DNA from: Arachnopeziza araneosa
Taxonomy: Eukaryota > Ascomycota > Leotiomycetes > Helotiales > Arachnopezizaceae
Length of the DNA stretch: 64,000 bases
Reading direction: 5' to 3'
Assembly (NCBI GenBank): GCA_003988855.1
Contig: QYAI01000054.1
Location: 219,683-283,682 of the forward strand
Both the position numbers and the translations under genes were made by a program. Below the pieces are notes generated by a model. That model ran no database searches, was not told where the DNA came from, and saw nothing but the letters and a program-made list of their open reading frames with translations. Every line of letters begins with the position of its first letter. Position 1 is the first letter of the stretch. Below are positions 39,373 through 51,105 of this stretch, piece after piece.

Positions 39373-40804
39373 CTACTCGTGTTGTTTTTCGAAGAACTCA
39401 AACCCTCCGTTCCCCTTCTCTACATCGTCCTCTTGTCCCACATGAACATGCACCGTTCTCCCAGCGGCCTCTCCCTCCACAGGGATGTGGACCTCGGAGA
39501 TGTGGACCGTGGTGGTCATCTTGATACCACCCTCGGCGTGTGCCGACTTCTCGCTAGAATCCCACCCTGCCTCTGCGTTCGCCGTCACTGGGATCGCATT
39601 GCCCTCCCAGCTATGTCTTGACGAAGTTCCAACCTCCGTCCGGCTCCCGCTCAACTCCTCGGTGCTCTCACCATTTTTCCCCTTCATGGTGCTCATCGCG
39701 ATACTCTGACTGAGTCTCTTGGAGCTGAATCTACCGCCGCTTTTCAGCGCCGATAGACCCGTGCTTTTCCTCCCGCTACGACCGTACGCTGATGCTTTCT
39801 GTGCTGATGTCGGCGAGATATTCCGCAGCGCCGGGAACCATTCTCGGAGTAAGGGCCAGATCATAGGGATATTGGAGACGTACACGGCGACGGATGCTTC
39901 TCGGGTATACCAGAGCATGTATGATGGATCCCAGACATTGGAGAGGTTGAATACTTTTGTGAGGATGGCGGCGAGGATGACAAAGACACCCATGGAGAAT
40001 ATTATGAAGAGCATGGCCTTCTGCTTCAGCGGGACGTTGAGTCGCGTGATGAGCGGGAGGGGGATGAAGAGCATGAGGGAGTCAGAAGAGATGTTGAAGC
40101 AGGCCTGGACGATGGCGTAGTGCTGGAGGGTAGTGCATTGAGGATTTGGAGGAGGCATGGCCCAATAGCCTTTGAAGGGCCGGCAGGCTGTGAAGAAGGC
40201 GATCTCAGTGGCGCACCAGCCGATGAAGACGTAGATGGCGAGGTAGAAAACCATGCGTTGAACTTGCAGACCGAGGGTAAGACGGGTGTACATGATCAAC
40301 ATGCAGGTTTTGATCGTGTAAATTACATTCAGCATTGCCTGGGTGTGTTAGCTGGCGGTGGATGTGGTAGCAGGTAAGACGTACTTGTTCGGAGACAATA
40401 ACAATTTTTGAACCTTTGATACGCTCTTGAATATCTTGAGGTGTGAAGGTGCTAAATTCTTCTGGGAGATATAGGTTGCTTCCTCCTCCGCCGGAGATAA
40501 CATTGAGGCATACTATGAGCATGGTGTATAGACACTGGGCAGTACATCGTTAGTTTTATTTGCTTGATTGACTTTTGGGACTGGGAACATACTCCTGCCA
40601 CTATCATGAGATAGTCATCTGGCTGCAGTCCTCTGATTCCAAGTCTGTGTATTCTGGCATATCTGACACTATGTGAGCAACCGACTATATAATTAAGAGG
40701 AACCAGACATACGTTCTGAGAAAAATGAGAAACATTCCAATGCTATACAAACTCCATGACTGCACGGCCAGTGCATGGACGAAAGATGGGTCAAAGTCAC
40801 CCAT
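39373..40804 (-). CDS. Fungal rhodopsin-like 7TM integral membrane protein (PTH11-related)
   Basis: The model is 427 aa in four exons: 40713-40804, 40593-40668, 40385-40534 and 39373-40338. Seven hydrophobic segments lie between about residues 12 and 285. The family signature is visible in the middle: a helix with FIGWCATEIAFF, then CRPFKGYW and a Pro/Cys stretch PPPNPQC, then SSDSLMLFIPLPLI. The C-terminal 150 residues are cytoplasmic, Ser/Lys/Glu-rich and probably disordered. No CFEM domain is present, so it is not a classic Pth11 receptor. These proteins are plasma-membrane proteins of mostly unknown ligand; some act in surface sensing. The chosen start (MGDFDPSFVHALAV) puts a short extracellular N-terminus before helix 1. 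Confidence 0.9.
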
Positions 40805-43552
40805 TGTGTCTTGGGTTCCTGACGGACCGTCCCTTGGTATGATTTGCCTTTGAGCCACCCCAAGATCTGATAATCGAGGAATGAGGCTCGTTAAACAAGA
40901 AAAGTCTAGAGAATAGACGTGCGCCAGACAACGACCTTCCCAAGTGGGACTCTGCCAAGTTTATGTAGATCGGTCTGTGTTCTAATCTTCTCTCTCTCTT
41001 GGGGTAGACAGCCTGAAACACACGCTCTGCATCATCAAGAGGTAGTGATAGCAAAGAATGGACGATGGTTGGCTGCTCCACAAAATGGATGCAGCATCTC
41101 CTTGGATTGATGGAAACGTAGAAAAGGAAGAGGTGCATGCTGCTGCTGGGTAGGATAAGGTACAGAGATAAGAGGCCGTCGGTCGCTACGGGTTGTGTTA
41201 CGCAGAATTGCTTCTTTAGGCATCTTTGGCACTATCGAGAAGGTGGTTCCTGGCATGCTGCAGGTCAAGTGTCTGAGATGACGCGAGAGAAGCCAACCAG
41301 ATGCCAGTGTCCCTATTCCCGTATCAACGAACGCCCATCCAGCATCTCGGGTTGACGAGCCCTGGGGGCCACCGCCGTCCCACCGTCGGCCGGTCATTCG
41401 ATAGTTTGGGGGCACGTCTCCCGTACCGTAGATGGAGTTGCGGGACAGGAAAACAAGTGCAAATCTGGTGGTCCAGGTGTCGTCGTTCCCACTCTGAATC
41501 TGGCCCATCTCCTCTGTCTGAGAACCCCACTCGTGTCTCTCCACGGTAAGCAGAAGAGATGTCTTGGAGAAAGAGGCTAGAACCAATATGAAGTGTAGGA
41601 AAAAAGAAGATCAATATCTCTTCTGCCTTGGGTGGTTTTCGCCAGTGTGGCACAACGCTGTTTGTTGATGGAGGTCGTTGGTGCTGGTTCTGGTTCTGGG
41701 TCAGGGGCTGCTGGAACTTCCGTGGGGAGGGAGGGAGGATTCCCACGTTGTTGCTTCTCCCGATAGGTTCCAACCGCAACACCAACTGGGCGAACATCGC
41801 GAATTGGAGGTTGACACTGCAACCTGGCCATGCAAATGGATATGCCTATCGCATCCGCCCTCAGCCATGCTGTGCATCACCGTTCGGCGTCCCTTCTTTT
41901 GACGGAGAGGAGCCTTTCGAGTGGAGGTGGAGATCGCCAGAGACCGAACCGCTCGTCGACGGCCATCCTCCAGTCCGGAATCCGACATCTCTCTGCCATT
42001 TGAGACAATGGGATTGTTTACATGTCATTTCCGTTCGTCGTTTATCCTTGTCTTCGATGTTGAACGGGATTACAACCCCAATGCAGGAGGAGGATTGGTT
42101 CGACCCGGGAGTGACACTGCAAGATGCCTGCAGCCGATGCTGGTTGCAGAGACATCCAACATGGCACTCAGGAGATGACCTATCACACCTCATCGCATCT
42201 CACAGTGCTTTCGTTTCTTCTTGCATGGAACCCTTTTCTGTTTGGGGAACTACCTCCGTACTGGAGCCTCCTTCGTCCGCTTGCTTTTCAAAGACGGCTT
42301 GCTATCAATGATGACTTCAAGCCACCCCCGCAAGCCAAACCCCACGCGGTGGTGAAAAAGGGGAAGTTCTCAACGTCCAAGGTTGTACGTGAACACGTGG
42401 ATATTCTTCTTCCATGCTCAAAACGAGACGTGGTGGAGAAGTGTCCAAGCCTTGCCACTCCTGAAAGATGCACAGAAGGATTTAGAGCCTCCAAATGCCC
42501 TTGCCGGGCTCTATGCAATTGAGCCAAGAACCACCGACACACGCTATCCCAGTGGCCTGCGGCAAGCGAGGTGTCTCTCCATTGTGGATATTGTAATTGC
42601 GGCTTGTTATGGCAAAGTCATATGCTAAGGCTAACAGAAAGCACTACAGATAAGTTACCATAGGAGCTCAATTCTCAATCTGATGTCAATACGAGATGGG
42701 TCTGGATACAACTCGGAATTCACCTCTTTCATTTCCGAGGCTTTTTCAGGTGACTATGATCCAACTGCCTTGTCCCCCACGACCGAGAGATATATTACCT
42801 CACATGCCCGGCTCTCGTGCCATCAAGTTCTATTAGCTTGGGGGATTCAGACAAATCCTTCGAATTTGCATCGGGACTGTACTCGTTGACGTTTGGGACT
42901 CGTGTTTGGTCTCTAGGGCGTTAGCTTCAGCTCTTCTCAGGGCAAGGAGATCAGCTCACATCCGAAATGAGCTCATTCCGCTACCTCTCGAGCAAGAGTA
43001 AACCTCCCATATTCTCACGCCCGCTTCTTCCCAACAATATTGATCAGCCTTCCTTTTTCTAGGCAAGAATCATGTGATTCCTCGACTTTGGCGGATCTAT
43101 CACTGTCGCATCCGTAAGAGATTATGAACTTCTTGCCTATCACCACTCCTTAATCTTACCGCAGAGATCTGAAGATGTCTAGTTAATTTAGGTAACCTAG
43201 AAAAGATTTCGGAATCGGTATAACTTCGAGAGTTTCCTTTTGCTCTATGAACCCATTGTCTGTATGCTCCTTTACAGTGCTTTCAACCATGAAGTTTGGC
43301 CACTCATCATGATGTGAGATGTCTCACCAGCGACTATCGCGCACGCAGGATTACATTCTTGGCCAGAGCATTTAATAAGAAGATGGCAATAGTCAATTCA
43401 GATTCAGCGGAAGCTAACATCTACAAAGGGAACACCATCAAATCCATTCATCACCTACAGGCTCTTCTCACTTCACAAATTATATCTAGCACATTTTCTC
43501 CTCCCGAAAATTCAGTCAAGTTTCATGTGTACTCGATCATTTTGGTACTGCT
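40805..43552. other. Gene-poor intergenic region
   Basis: This 2.75-kb stretch carries many overlapping open frames on both strands between 41035 and 42540. They overlap each other heavily, lack domains, are Trp/Cys/His/Pro-rich and have no splice support, so I treat them as chance frames in a GC-richer patch. The 3' part (42900-43500) is AT-richer. No gene or mobile element was recognised. Confidence 0.4.
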
Positions 43553-44449
43553 TTAAGGACACTCCTTGGCCGGTTGCCCTGGTTTGTTGACGCCACATCC
43601 TGGGTCCTTTGGAATTGGGGTTGGAGGGACCCAATGATAATACGTGGCTTCTGACATATCACCATTTGGTGGCACGACAATAAGACCGTTTGAGTCATCC
43701 GGATTTGGTTGTACATCAGAGCCACCACCCAGAGCGTTGATTATGGCCATCAACTGGTCCCAAGTAATGTTGATTGTTATCTTGGCGCTCTTGATGGCAT
43801 TACGAATCTTGGACCATGTTTTATCCCACTGAACCAGAGAGTCAGCAATATCCTATTACAGTATATCCCAAGAGATAAACGATAACAATCGCTCCAAACG
43901 CTTCTGCCCAGAGCGTATCATTTAAGATGCCTTGTCTTAGTGGCAGGATAAGAAAGGAAGAGTTGAGTTTAAGAATTCTCACCCAAGAACCAAAGGATTC
44001 AATTGTTGCTTTGCCAGTGGTCGAAGTCTCAGTTGAAGTGCGCAGGCTATCAATAGAGTCAACTTGAGCGGTGTACGCTGGAACATAAAGGAGTTAGCTT
44101 TTCTTGCTCAACCTGTTTTAGAAGTGAGAGAAGATTGAAAATCACTCCGTGCGATGATATGAAGAGTGCATCACTGGTAAGAGTCTGGCCCACGAACAAA
44201 GAAACGAAGAATTGATAAAGCTGAGGAATACTCACATGCGGGAGGGCATGGATCCGTGGTCAAGATGGTACCGACAGTCACGGTGGTCTGGCGACGCTGA
44301 ATGCCTGGAGAAGGTTAACAAATATGGTACGCCATGCAGAGGCTCAACTCACTACTCGAGGAACATGCCGATGATGTTTGAGGGATAGGTATGGCAGTTG
44401 CCCATGCTGCAAGCGTAGCAAGGCCGAGAACAATGAGATGAAGCTTCAT
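43553..44449 (-). CDS. Small secreted protein of unknown family
   Basis: The model is 186 aa in four exons: 44353-44449, 44236-44304, 43983-44077 and 43553-43852. The N-terminus MKLHLIVLGLATLAAWATA is a clear signal peptide, with likely cleavage before IPIPQ. An SIQRRQ site about 33 residues in could be cut by a Kex2-type protease. The mature part has few cysteines (SSAC, DPCPP, DPGCG and a Cys near the end). It contains an N-glycosylation site, NITW, and a Pro/Gly/Asp-rich C-terminal third ending KPGQPAKECP. All donors are GTGAGT or GTGAGA, and every junction closes the frame. I do not recognise a family. A role in secretion or host interaction is only a possibility. Confidence 0.78.
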
Positions 44450-44943
44450 TTTGTTGCAGTGTTCTGTATCTCTCTCTGCTGAAGTTACAACTTTCTTGGG
44501 GGGAATCGCTTCAATTTATACAACTCCAATCCATCTCATTGCTGCACTTTCACTGTTCAAAAACAATCCCAGCAATTCTATCTGTTCTAGATCATACTTC
44601 AACCTCCTGCCTCGGCAGAATTGAGAGTTGTACATTGCCGTTTGTGTTACTGCTGCAGTGTACAACCAGCGTTGGCCAATTATCTCTTGAAGGATCATCT
44701 TCAACTAAGAACATCAGCAGACTCAGATCATAAAGCTGAAGCTACAAAGCTAGTGTTGTAAAAATAGATGCAGTAGTCTAATGCGATTGGGTTCTTGTAA
44801 ATTAAGTTACCGCATGGCAGCTCGCTAATCTAGGGTCCAAAGAGCCTAAACCCGCACGTTGGATCCTTATTGCAACGTCGACTCAAAACCGACTGAACGC
44901 AGCACATCCCACTTCCGAATCTAGATGGCAAGGCATATTTCAA
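44450..44943. other. Intergenic region, nothing recognised
   Basis: This 494-base gap should hold the promoter of the secreted-protein gene and the 3' UTR of the oxygenase gene beside it. I see no further feature. Confidence 0.35.
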
Positions 44944-45825
44944 TTACCGTCCTTCCAGATCCGGCCACAGTCTAAAAGCCTTCTTATACCACCTCACAGC
45001 TTCTCCGCTCTGTCCTGAGTCCTCCAGTTTTTCTGCAATTTTCAATGCTCGCCTTCCCTTCTCCTCTTCTTCCATTCCCTGACACATAGATTCGAAATCA
45101 AACTCGGTCTCCATTTTGTACATGATATCGGTCCGGAGGAGGTACTTTATTCCGTCTACTAGCTCTTCCCCGTCGTGCCATACGTCGTGGCGGAAGATGG
45201 CAGCTGTTCCTTCTGTGGGTTGGACTTTGAATAAGACTTTGTCTGGTTTCACATACGCTAGTTCGGGCTTGAGCATTCGTGTTGCTCCCTTCTGAGAAGT
45301 TGAGACCGTGTTCAAGTAAATGTTTACACTGGCGAAGCTTTGGAGGGATACAGAAGCAGTGTATGTCCCATCGAAGTGAGGGGAGAATTTCCCTCCTAGA
45401 TCACATATGTATTAGCATGACTTTCTTTACTTCCCTTCACAGTCTTTCGTCTCATCATCTTTTCAGTTCTGTTTTCTCGTCGTCAACTCAAATTCGAGAG
45501 AACAAAACTCACCTTTCACATACCGACACAATCTAAATTTCTCATTTAGCCCCTCAGCTAACCATCCAACCCCCTCCTCATCCACAATCCGGCTCTCCCC
45601 GTAAAACCCCCTCAGCCTTTCCCAGATCCGTTCCGCCAGCTCAGGATCAATGAACGTTTCTCGGTCGCGAACAGTGTCTGGGGTTACGTTTGAGGGTACA
45701 AGGTTGGTGTATGTTGAGATGAGAGAATGGCATTCGTCGGGTGTGAGGAGAGCAGCTACAGTGTCCACAGGCGAGGGGAGAAGGAGGTGAGTTGTGAGTT
45801 TTGGGGTTGGGGTTCCGGTCATCAT
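44944..45825 (-). CDS. 2-oxoglutarate/Fe(II) oxygenase, prolyl 4-hydroxylase-like
   Basis: The model is 254 aa in two exons, 45513-45825 and 44944-45395, with a 117-nt intron. The fold should hydroxylate a substrate with O2 and 2-oxoglutarate. The iron ligands are visible: H-x-D in FSPHFDGTYT (about residues 111-113) and a distal His in the FRHDVWHDGEEL stretch (about 173-178). Further on, KYLLRTDIMY supplies an Arg that could bind the 2-oxoglutarate carboxylate. IYLN and GATRML fit the prolyl-hydroxylase core. No signal peptide or membrane segment is seen, so it is probably cytosolic. It is divergent from the HET gene. The substrate is unknown. Confidence 0.85.
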
Positions 45826-46344
45826 TTTTGCGATTGTTTTTGAATTGGCTTCGAGACGCGCAATCTAAAATTGAATGAAATTTTCACTTTACATCTTTCT
45901 AGACAGTTCCTGGCTTTCTTTATCTATAGATGGGTGGGATATCGCGGAAGTGAGTTTTCGGCGACGGGATGAGACAGCAACAACTCAGCCTCAACATGGC
46001 TCGGTGCGGCGTGACTCACCTCCTAGCCTCTTTTTCATCATTTCAACGAGAAGAAAATCGCAAGCATACTGAAATTATGCGATTCTCTTTGAACTAAAAG
46101 TATAGCCAAATATAATCAATTTAGAGCGCATGTTGAGATGAGGGTCAAAAGGTCATCCTGCTTAGGTAATCATCAGCTTGCCAAGGCAGCTGCGAGCATC
46201 TCCAGAGAGTCTTTTAATTAGCTAGCAATGACTGCCATTTTCAACATCATTCAAATCATGTCGAGATCTGCATTTGAATCCCTAAGAAGAATTATCCATT
46301 TCTAGGCATTTCATAGTTATCATTCGCATAACTCCCTCCAAGCC
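45826..46344. promoter_or_regulatory. Divergent intergenic promoter, oxygenase / HET
   Basis: This 519-base gap lies between divergently transcribed genes. The HET-side half is AT-rich. I see no defined motif or additional gene. Confidence 0.35.
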
Positions 46345-48431
46345 ATGGCATCCAACGCCTATGATGATGAGAGTACCACAACTCGTGACCATGGAAGACC
46401 CGAAGATGATCCACTCACAGATTTTAGGAACGAGCTCATGCCTCATCTCACCCCGATTGCTCCATTAAAAAAGAAAGCGTCAGTCAATGATATTCCCCGG
46501 CACGAACAGACTTTCGCAACCCTGTGCAGCTACTGCCGACACATCATCGAGAATTGGCCAGATACAAATAATGATCATTTTAATCCTCATCACAGGACCC
46601 AAAGGGAATTAGAAAATTCGGCGGAAGATGGTTGTGCACTTTGCCGCCAGTTCGAGATGTCGGAGAAAATTATGGACCTCAGAGACCGACCCAATGTTCA
46701 GGGAGCTGTTAGATTCAAGTGCTACCTTGAACCATTTATAGTACTGGTGCTATCTTCCCTGCTAGGAGGAGAAATTGAGAAACCGTTCTTCTCTGAACTT
46801 CGTTGTCGGAATGTAACAGAGATAGGTGAGTGTTTAGTAACCTTTTACATTGAATATCATGCTGAGGCTCCAATCTAGTTTCCTTGTCTAACGATTATCA
46901 TTTCTCCTCTACTAGGGATGGTTTGCCTCTGGCAAAACAGTGGTTCGAAACATGTACCACGAAACACGAGCGCTGCAAAAATATTGGAGTGACAAAATTT
47001 AAGCCAACTCGTCTCTTGAGACTCGATGAGACGGGTCCAAAATTGTGTTTAGGGAGTGAGGTCGTGAGCCACGCATTATACGCCACTCTCAGTCATTGCT
47101 GGGGAAATCTAAGCTTCGCAACGCTTAAGAAAGATAACGTGGAACATTTCTTTAAAAGAATACCAGCTGAGGCAACAACACGCACTTTCCAGCAAGCCAT
47201 CCAGGTCGCTAAGTACTTGGGGTTCAAATATCTATGGATCGACTCTCTCTGCATCTTGCAAGACGATCTAGCTGATTGGAAAGCGGAATCTTCATTGATG
47301 GGGGATATTTACGGATATTCTGCATTAAACATCAATGCATCCGGCGCGGTTGATGGAAGCGAAGGATGCTTTTTTCCCCGGCGGAATGACTGGCAATGTC
47401 AACTCAAGGTCTCCACTACCTCGAAAGAGAATTTGATGGCATTTTCCCCTCATAACCTCGACAGTGCTTTTTTGAACACCATGCCTCTGTATAGGCGAGG
47501 TTGGACCATCCAAGAACGCATCCTCTCCCAACGCGCGCTTCATTTCACCAAATCCCAGGTCTTTTGGAAGTGCTGTGAAATGAAAGCCTGTGAAGTGAGT
47601 CCTGAGGGATACAGACTGACTCGAAAATCCGACTTTGACACTCTTCCAGTGCCGCTGACCCTACGAGACTGGCAGATCATTGTTAACAATTACTCCAACT
47701 GCGAACTGACATTTGCCAAAGACAAGCTTATTGCAATCTCTGGTCTTGCAAAAATAATCCATAGAAATACAGGTGTTGAGTATATTGCCGGTCTATGGAG
47801 AGACGACATCGAAGTTCAACTAGGTTGGACCATTTCTCGCTGGTTGCCTTTTTCTCATCGGCCATCCACCCTCCGAGCAATCCCATATCGAGCACCAAGT
47901 TGGTCATGGGCTTCCATGAATGCTAGAGTTTTATTAGAAACCGAATTTTCACTTCACTTCAAAGGGCTGGTTCGTTTCATACAGGTCATGGATATCTCAA
48001 TTCACTTCCAATCTCCCAGGAATCCTTATATCGAGATCTCGAGTGCCATATTGAGCCTCAAATGCAACATTCTGGTCCATGTGACTATTGAAGGACCGCT
48101 AAAACAAGGTTCGGCGGATGTCACGATCGCTGGGGAAACCATTGGGATAGATTTTGATTACGACTGCGACGAGCCTGAAGCGCTCAATATTGGAATCTAT
48201 TTCCTCCCCATCTATGGCATGAATGCATGGAAGCAAATCTTGATGCTTTTACCTACGCACGAAAACCAAGGAGAGTATCGACGAATTGGGTGCGCTTTTA
48301 TCCAGGGCTCTCAGCTCCACGATTGGGATAGAGTTGTCTCGGACCCTATCTGCCAGGTTCTAGACTCTAGATATAGCAGAATCTCTGTAAATGAGGACAA
48401 CACAGTGGACAGATTTATAGATCTTGTTTAA
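46345..48431 (+). CDS. HET-domain protein (heterokaryon incompatibility)
   Basis: The model is 677 aa in two exons, 46345-46825 and 46879-48431. An N-terminal region has a Cys-rich patch (about 60-100, with CSYCRHI and CALCRQF). The HET domain follows: YATLSHCWG near residue 225, KYLWIDSLCILQDD near 277, the MGDIYGYSALNINASGA stretch, and RRGWTIQERILSQRALHF near 364. These are the three conserved blocks of the family. HET proteins trigger cell death when unlike hyphae fuse. Many paralogs of unknown partner occur per genome, so the trigger here cannot be named. The C-terminal half after about residue 400 has no recognisable domain. The gene appears intact. Confidence 0.93.
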
Positions 48432-48784
48432 GATAAAGAGTCTCTGTTGTCATGCCGAGACTGAAGAAGGTTTGCAAAGGCAGATATCTACCGGCATTTT
48501 ATGGGTTAGACGAGGTGTTTGATTACGTATCGAGTGAAAATCGCAAGATAATTTATATTCGTGTTTGAAAGGGATTGTGAGAGCTCTGTTTGATTATAAA
48601 TGGTCTAAGCAAGCGTAGGAGTACTTCTTTTGAGGGAGGTCGTCGTGCTCGTTTCGCTTGATCGAGGGGCTTAAGCGAGGAATGCGAGAGCTGGTTCTAT
48701 CTCACAGTATTGGTGCTCCTATGAAGTAAATGATCATGCTCAACGAAATCTCTTCGTGAAATATGTACAAGGAAACCAACTGTC
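48432..48784. other. Convergent intergenic gap
   Basis: This 353-base gap lies between the 3' ends of the HET and FAD monooxygenase genes. It should hold both 3' UTRs; nothing else was seen. Confidence 0.35.
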
Positions 48785-50200
48785 CTACGCATGTCCATTC
48801 TGTCCATTCTGTGCAAACTCCTTCCTCCACTCCTCCTCGGCCACCTGCACGATATCGATGCCGTAGACCACCTTCTGTACATCCTTATCGGCCCACTTGT
48901 CCGGCACCCTCGCCCCAGCACTGACGCCCTTCTCCCTTAGTTCCTTGAAGACCCGATCCCGCTCCTCCTTCGCCTTGCCTTTGCCCAGGTGCAACTCGCG
49001 ACTGCTGGCCGCGGCCCACTCGACCAGCATCTCGGCGCGCTCCTTCCTCACCTTCTCATACACGGCCAGCGATTTGTGAATCGTCTCCGGCCTCGCGTCG
49101 GTGAGGTGACCGAGGAGCACGCCGAGAACGGCCGCGTCTTCGATGGCTTGCGCGGCTCCTTGTGCGAGGTGCGGGAGCGTGGGATGGCAGGCGTCGCCGA
49201 CGAGCGCGACGGAGCCGTGGACCCACGTCGGCAGCGGTGCGTGGACGCGCAGTTTCCACTCGCACACTTCGCCGTCCGGGACGAGGTCGAGCATTCTCTT
49301 GACCTTGGGGCAGAAATCCGAGAACACGTCCAGCATGGCCTTCTTCTCTCCTTTCGTCGTGTAGGTCTCTGATGGCGCGGCGGCAAAATTGACGTCGGGT
49401 TGCGTGGTGCTCAGGTTGTAGATGGTGTTGTTGGAGATGGCGTAGGCAATGATGTGGCGTCGCTCGCCGATCCAGCGTATTACCTGTTCTGAGGAGATGA
49501 GCTCGAGCAGCTCTGGATCGTGTTGCATTTGTTCGCGCGTTAACATGATCCGGTAGGCGGCTTGATCGGTATCTTCCACCTCAGCATGGACATTTAAGAG
49601 TTTAAGCATTTCTGCTCGGGTTTCGCTCTTGACGCCATCTGCGGCAAGAAGAACATCGGCCTCGACCTCATATTCCTCTCCCTTTCTCGGAACAGCCGTG
49701 AATTTGACTTTCGGCGTCCATTCCCTCACTCCTTTCACGCTGGTGCTGAAATGGAATGTGATGCCCTTTTCCCGCTGACATCCCGCGTACAAGCTTCCCG
49801 CCAAACTGGCTCGATGTCCAACCATATGTGGATAGCCATATAGTTGTTTGACCTCGTCAAGTTTCACGTTTGCTAATTCAGAGTCGCTACTTCCTTCCCG
49901 GATGGAGGTTTCGCGGCAGAGGACGGCTTCCCGCTCGATATCTGACCAGACGCCTAGACGGTCCAGGATCCGTGACATATTAGGTGCGAGTTGGATGCCA
50001 GCGCCTACGAATCCGAGGTTCGAGGCGGTTTCGTAGACGCTGATTGAGGTGAAGCCGGCACGAGCGAGGGCGAGAGCGGATGTTAGACCGCCCATGCCTA
50101 GGAGGCATTAGAAGAGTAAGAGTAAGAGTAGATGGTGGGAAGTCGTACCTGCGCCGATGACGGCTATCTTTAGGGAACTTTTGATCTCCTCGGACGCCAT
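48785..50200 (-). CDS. FAD-dependent monooxygenase (salicylate-hydroxylase-like)
   Basis: The model is 454 aa in two exons, 50149-50200 and 48785-50097, with a 51-nt intron inside the FAD motif. The joined motif reads IAVIGAGMGGLTSALALARA (dinucleotide binding). LLAADGVKS is the family's DG motif. ALVGDACHPTLPHLAQGAAQ is the GD motif that binds FAD ribityl. Length and order match class A flavoprotein aromatic hydroxylases such as salicylate hydroxylase and related secondary-metabolism enzymes. It should use NAD(P)H and O2 to hydroxylate an aromatic or polycyclic substrate in the cytosol. The exact substrate is unknown. GC content is locally higher than in the flanks. Confidence 0.93.
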
Positions 50201-51105
50201 TGTGAGATATTGCTCGCCAAGAAAGAAGAATTTGAGGATTCCAGACCAAAGGAGCAAGAGCGTATCTTCAATTCGAGCTTCTGCAAGCTTCAATTTCTTA
50301 CAATGTACGCGAGAGATAAATAAGATAAGAAATAGCGACAATGAAAGGAAGAAGATAAAAAGGGAATGAAATCGAACTTCACTCGAAGCTCCTGGCGTGT
50401 GTAATAAGTCATACCCCGCCATCCCAAGCGGCAGCTAGAAGAGGGAGAGGGCAGCCAAACGTGGGGCTGTGGAAAACCGCCGATAGGCTTCGGAATCCCC
50501 AGTCCTCACGCCATCTGGGGGGAGGTTGCACCTGAACGGGTGAGTCTTTAAGCCTGGAGCAACCTGATGGATCAACGCCTTGCTGGAGCGGGACGAGGAT
50601 AACCCACTCCGGAAAAGAGATGTATCGGCTACAACCGAAGACTACCGGTCGTGGAGATCTGGTCAAGTTGGTACCGGGTTGCTTCAACATTTTATGAGGT
50701 GCCAGCGAAGAAGTATAGGAGACAGAGCCGGAATGATGTTGAGCTGTGGCGCACTAAGAAATTCTGGCTCAGGCACAAGCACAGGCACAGCGTGGGGCTT
50801 TGGAGGTGCCCCAAGGTGCCCCAAGGTGCCCCACGATGCCCCACAAGCAGCCTCTGTCCCAGAACAATTCATCACGTGCCCCGTTCTCTCCCTCCATCCC
50901 CCTGTGTCCTGTTCACGGCCGTTGGATATAAGGGTTTGCTTGACCCCAGTCGAAAAGATGAACCAACACAGTGACTCAGACTTTACGTCAAAATATATCT
51001 TATAACTTATAAACGGTAACTCTTCTCTAGACCCAGACACTTCTCATCAGCATATCCTTTCAATAAAAATATACGTTCTGTAAACATACCATCAATTCTC
51101 TCAAG
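50201..51105. promoter_or_regulatory. Divergent intergenic region with a 10-bp tandem repeat
   Basis: This 905-base gap separates the FAD monooxygenase and NAD(P)-binding genes, which are divergent. Four imperfect copies of a 10-mer, GGTGCCCCAA, lie at 50805-50844. Open frames spanning this repeat do not look like genes. The gap should hold both promoters. Confidence 0.45.

Noticed and set aside
41035..42540. Dense overlapping open frames on both strands, up to 227 codons
   Set aside because: They overlap each other in many phases, lack domains and splice signals, and have odd Trp/Cys/Pro-rich composition; chance frames in GC-richer DNA fit better.
48989..49386. Long open frames antisense to and out of phase with the FAD monooxygenase gene
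   Set aside because: They are shadows of GC-rich coding sequence; the monooxygenase frame carries all conserved motifs.
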